Made by a program: the position numbers and the translations under genes | DNA from: Bradyrhizobium sp. CCBAU 51627 | GTDB lineage: Bacteria > Pseudomonadota > Alphaproteobacteria > Rhizobiales > Xanthobacteraceae | Assembly (NCBI RefSeq): GCF_028128765.1 | Contig: NZ_LBJG01000015.1 | Location: 1 to 64,000 of the forward strand | Reading direction: 5' to 3' | Length of the DNA stretch: 64,000 nucleotides | Shown: one piece after another, positions 61,461 to 64,000 of the stretch | Layout of the letters: the number at the start of each line of letters is the position of its first letter | Numbering within the stretch: position 1 is the first letter of the stretch | The notes under the pieces: model-generated | What the model saw: the letters and a program-made list of their open reading frames with translations, nothing else | Told to the model about the DNA's origin: nothing | The model's database searches: none

Positions 61461-62732
61461 GTGCCACACCCCAACGACCCCAGCCTCCGCTCCTTCATCG
61501 AGGTCGATCCTTCCTCCGACTTCCCGATCCAGAACTTGCCCTACGGTGTGTTCTCGACCGCGGCCAATTCGACGCCGCGGGTCGGCGTCGCGATTGGCGA
61601 CTACGTGCTCGATCTCTGGGAGCTGGAGCAGAATTCACGGCTCGACGTCGGTCCGCTCGGCGTGTTCTCCGGTCCCTCGCTCAATGCTTTCATGGCGCTC
61701 GGGCCAAAGATCTGGACCAGGACGCGCGCGCGGATCAGCGCGCTCCTGCGTCACGATCAGCCGGAACTGCGCGACAACGAGGAGCTGCGCGACCGTGCGC
61801 TGGTGCCGATGCGCGATGCCAGATTGCATCTGCCGGTCACGGTTTCCGGCTACACCGATTTCTATTCCTCGAAAGAGCACGCTACCAATGTCGGCGTGAT
61901 GTTCCGTGGCAAGGACAATGCGCTGCAGCCGAACTGGCTGCACATGCCGATCGCCTATAACGGCCGCGCCTCCACCGTCGTGGTGTCAGGCACCAAGGTG
62001 AAGCGTCCGCGCGGGCAGCTCAAGCCGCCGAACGTGGAGGTGCCGAGCTTCGCGCCCTGCAAGCGGCTCGACTTCGAGCTGGAGATGGGCGTCGTCATCG
62101 GCCAGTCCTCGGCCATGGGCGGCATGCTGAGCGAGCAACAGGCCGAGGAGATGATCTTCGGCTTCGTGCTGCTCAACGATTGGAGCGCGCGCGACATCCA
62201 GCAATGGGAATATGTGCCGCTGGGCCCGTTCCTGGCCAAGGCTTTTGCGACCTCGATCAGCCCGTGGGTGGTGACGCGCGAAGCGTTGGAGCCGTTCCGT
62301 GTGAAGGGGCCGGCGCAGGAGCCTGTGCCGCTCGACTATCTCAAGCAGGCGAAGCCGCAAAACTACGACATCGCGCTCGATGTTGCCTTGCGTGCAGCCG
62401 GCGCCAACGCATCCGTCAGCATCAGCCACACCAATTTCAAATACATGTACTGGTCCTCGGTGCAGCAGCTGATGCATCACGCCTCCTCGGGCTGCGCCAT
62501 GAATGTCGGCGATCTCTTGGGGTCCGGCACCATCTCCGGCCCGGACAAGAACCAGCGCGGCAGCCTGCTCGAGATCAGCTGGAACGGCACCGAGCCGGTC
62601 GAACTACCCGGCGGCGTCAAGCGCTCGTTTTTGGAAGACGGCGACAGCCTCGTGATGCGCGGCTGGTGCCAGGGCAACGGCTATCGCGTCGGCTTCGGCG
62701 AGGTTGAGGGCACGATTGTGCCCGCGGAGTGA
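61461..62732 (+). CDS. fahA: Fumarylacetoacetase
   Basis: Hydrolyses fumarylacetoacetate to fumarate and acetoacetate, the last step of homogentisate degradation. 423 residues from the GTG at 61461, which follows GGAG; the frame upstream is not conserved. Active-site and metal residues are seen in GYTDFYSSKEHATNVGVMFRG (Asp, His), DFELEMGVVIG (Glu) and NDWSARDIQQWEYVPLGPF (Asp). GSGTISGPDKNQRGSLLEI closes the fold. No maleylacetoacetate isomerase gene is visible nearby, so the intermediate must be isomerised by a gene outside this window or non-enzymatically. Confidence 0.96.
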   Translation: MPHPNDPSLRSFIEVDPSSDFPIQNLPYGVFSTAANSTPRVGVAIGDYVLDLWELEQNSRLDVGPLGVFSGPSLNAFMALGPKIWTRTRARISALLRHDQPELRDNEELRDRALVPMRDARLHLPVTVSGYTDFYSSKEHATNVGVMFRGKDNALQPNWLHMPIAYNGRASTVVVSGTKVKRPRGQLKPPNVEVPSFAPCKRLDFELEMGVVIGQSSAMGGMLSEQQAEEMIFGFVLLNDWSARDIQQWEYVPLGPFLAKAFATSISPWVVTREALEPFRVKGPAQEPVPLDYLKQAKPQNYDIALDVALRAAGANASVSISHTNFKYMYWSSVQQLMHHASSGCAMNVGDLLGSGTISGPDKNQRGSLLEISWNGTEPVELPGGVKRSFLEDGDSLVMRGWCQGNGYRVGFGEVEGTIVPAE

Positions 62733-62734
62733 GC

Positions 62735-63046
62735 CTACCGCCTCTCCGGCGGCACGTCGCGAATGCGCGCGCAATGCGCCGCGACGTCCTCGACGCTGTA
62801 CTTCAAATGCACCCGCTTGTCCGACGGCGCCTGCTTCGCCGTGCAGACGCCCGGCCGCCATTCCTGCGCGGGGCGGATCGGGCGCGGGGCGAAGCCGCCG
62901 CCGCAGTTCGGGCAGACGTTGAAGAGTTTCGTCTCGACGCAATCCGCACAGAACGTGCATTCATAGGAGCAGATCCGCGCATCGATGGCATCAGGCGGCA
63001 GGTCGCGGTCGCAATACTCGCAGTTCGGTCGAAGCTCGAGGGCCAT
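62735..63046 (-). CDS. DUF1272 family cysteine-rich protein
   Basis: A 103-residue protein whose first 60 residues match DUF1272: MALELRPNCEYCDRDLPPDA, then CSYECTFCADCVET and CPNCGGGF. At least eight cysteines in four pairs suggest two structural zinc sites. The tail (about residues 60-103) is unrelated and basic. The ATG at 63046 is chosen over a TTG at 63052 by the spacing of GGAGA. It is convergent with fumarylacetoacetase two bases apart. Function unknown. Confidence 0.85.
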   Translation of the reverse strand: MALELRPNCEYCDRDLPPDAIDARICSYECTFCADCVETKLFNVCPNCGGGFAPRPIRPAQEWRPGVCTAKQAPSDKRVHLKYSVEDVAAHCARIRDVPPERR

Positions 63047-63120
63047 GGTCAATGTCTCCCGGATTGGCCGCGATCATCGCCGATCGCATGCCGGGCGCGA
63101 ATGGCGTAGTTCCCTCGATT

Positions 63121-63600
63121 TCAGCCAGCCGTCGGCTCCTTCAGCGGCAGCTTCGCGCTTTCCTTGAGCCGATCGAGCACGATCGAGGAGCGCACATGCG
63201 CCACGCTCTGGTGCGGCATCAGGACGTCGTTGACGAGGTTGGACAGACCCTTGAGATCGCGCAGCACGGCCTTGAGCACGTAATCGGCATCGCCCGTCAG
63301 CGAGTAGGCCTCCTGAATCTCGTCGATCCGGTTCACCAGCGCGCGAAAACGCTTGGAATTGTCCGGCGAGTGGGTCGCCAGCCCCACCTGGATGAAGGCG
63401 ATCACGCCGAAGCCGAGCGCCTCGCTGGACAGGTCGGCATGATAGCCCGCGATCACCTTCTCCTCCTCCAGCCGCATCCGGCGCCGCGAACATTGCGAGG
63501 CTGACAGGCCCGCGAGGTCGGCCAGCTCCTGATTGGTCAGGCGGCCGTCGTCCTGGAGCGCGCTGAGGATCTTGAGGTCGAAGGCGTCTACCGGAATCAT
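63121..63600 (-). CDS. Lrp/AsnC family regulator, probable regulator of hppD
   Basis: A 159-residue regulator. The N-terminal helix-turn-helix is DLKILSALQDDGRLTNQELADLAGLSASQCSRRRMRLEEE and the C-terminal ligand-binding (RAM) domain begins near GFGVIAFIQVGLA. The usual proteins of this family sense amino acids such as leucine, phenylalanine or tyrosine. It is divergent from 4-hydroxyphenylpyruvate dioxygenase with a perfect dyad between them, a common arrangement for a local regulator. The exact start (63600 versus 63624) is uncertain. Confidence 0.87.
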   Translation of the reverse strand: MIPVDAFDLKILSALQDDGRLTNQELADLAGLSASQCSRRRMRLEEEKVIAGYHADLSSEALGFGVIAFIQVGLATHSPDNSKRFRALVNRIDEIQEAYSLTGDADYVLKAVLRDLKGLSNLVNDVLMPHQSVAHVRSSIVLDRLKESAKLPLKEPTAG

Positions 63601-63618
63601 GCGCAATCTGTCCATTTG

Positions 63619-63635
63619 ATGCACGGACCGTGCAT
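63619..63635. promoter_or_regulatory. Perfect 17-base palindrome between lrp-type and hppD genes
   Basis: Arms ATGCACGG (63619-63626) and CCGTGCAT (63628-63635) around a single A. It lies upstream of the ATG at 63600 on the minus strand and about 90 bases before the hppD ATG at 63724. It is the best candidate operator for the Lrp-type regulator, binding as a dimer. Seen directly; binding is inferred. Confidence 0.6.
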
Positions 63636-63723
63636 AGGATAGCGAAACTGCGTGTCGTTTGCACGCTCATTGCGAGGCCCATGAAGGATAATTCCAATGT
63701 GTAGCAATTTGGGAGAACCGCCA

Positions 63724-64000
63724 ATGGGTCCGTTTCCGCACGATGCACCGCCGGCCACTGTCAGCGCCGACAATCCGATGGGCACCGACGGGTTCGAGTT
63801 CGTCGAATATGCGCATCCGAGCCCGCAAGAACTGCACACGCTGTTCAAGCTGATGGGCTATGCGCCGGTCGCGCGCCACAAGACCAAGAAGATCACGGTC
63901 TATCGCCAGGGCGACATCAACTATCTCGTCAACGAGGAGCCCGGCACTCACGGCTATGAGTTCGTCGCCGCGCACGGCCCGTGCGCACCGTCGATGGCGT
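63724..64000 (+). CDS. hppD: 4-hydroxyphenylpyruvate dioxygenase (3' end outside the window)
   Basis: Converts 4-hydroxyphenylpyruvate, from tyrosine, to homogentisate, which HmgA then opens. Only the first 92 residues are visible. They include the family landmark NPMGTDGFEFVEY and the early vicinal-oxygen-chelate fold (ELHTLFKLMGYAPVARHKTK, YLVNEEPGTHGYEFVAAHGP). GGGAGA precedes the ATG at 63724. It is divergent from the Lrp-type regulator. The iron ligands lie beyond the window end. Confidence 0.92.
   Translation, partial: MGPFPHDAPPATVSADNPMGTDGFEFVEYAHPSPQELHTLFKLMGYAPVARHKTKKITVYRQGDINYLVNEEPGTHGYEFVAAHGPCAPSMA

Overview
The window reads as chromosomal DNA of a high-GC alphaproteobacterium of the Bradyrhizobium/Rhodopseudomonas type. 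This is inferred from the GC-rich third codon positions, the gene content (soluble chemotaxis proteins, a FixJ-like regulator, AsmA, RND pumps, caspase-fold envelope proteins, DUF1272 and DUF2783 proteins, a tyrosine/homogentisate cluster) and the palindromic intergenic repeats. No species-level identification was possible. No tRNA, rRNA, CRISPR array or intact insertion sequence was seen.

Region 1 (1-8.0 kb) is signal transduction: the 3' end of cheW, cheY, cheR, a PilZ-like protein, a receiver protein, a short unknown gene, a FixJ-like regulator, and a 1202-residue hybrid sensor kinase whose 5' end overlaps a single-domain response regulator. Region 2 (8.2-18.1 kb) is metabolic: an IlvD/Edd sugar-acid dehydratase with an RraA/HMG-aldolase-fold partner, oligopeptidase B, a truncated MBOAT gene, two small genes, a serine/alanine-glyoxylate aminotransferase, a secreted nuclease-fold protein and a large unknown protein. 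Region 3 (18.5-34 kb) is mixed: a caspase-fold protein without its catalytic dyad, an orphan RND-type adaptor, a PAS protein, a beta-propeller lactonase, several very small proteins, a GMC oxidoreductase, an acetyl-CoA hydrolase/transferase preceded by an FNR/FixK-like box, a GGDEF-EAL protein, a LysM protein and a CpxP-like protein. Region 4 (34.4-47.8 kb) holds envelope and cyclic-nucleotide functions: a membrane class III adenylate cyclase, AsmA, a Crp/Fnr regulator, an RND pump with its adaptor, an OmpA-like protein, a second dyad-less caspase-fold protein with TPRs, and an MBL-fold lactonase-like gene with a textbook TGTGA-N6-TCACA site upstream.

Region 5 (47.9-56.5 kb) looks accessory. 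A sugar-type ABC importer and a Crp/Fnr regulator lie between the intact lactonase-like gene and a second copy of that gene's 3' end, an arrangement that suggests insertion or recombination. After it come a cytochrome c' gene divergent from another Crp/Fnr gene, four tiny genes and a decayed IS5-type transposase fragment. Region 6 (56.5-64.0 kb) is aromatic catabolism: a MarR regulator, an FAD aromatic hydroxylase with a DUF2783 partner (possibly a 3-hydroxyphenylacetate 6-hydroxylase pair), an MBL-fold protein with a broken metal motif, homogentisate dioxygenase, fumarylacetoacetase, DUF1272, and an Lrp-type regulator divergent from 4-hydroxyphenylpyruvate dioxygenase with a perfect palindrome between them. 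Maleylacetoacetate isomerase is not in view.

The signals most worth following are the two dyad-less caspases, the duplicated lactonase 3' end bounding the ABC genes, the hydroxylase/DUF2783 pair feeding homogentisate, and four well-formed regulatory palindromes (CRP-like, FixK-like, a Crp-family operator over a start codon, and the Lrp/hppD palindrome).
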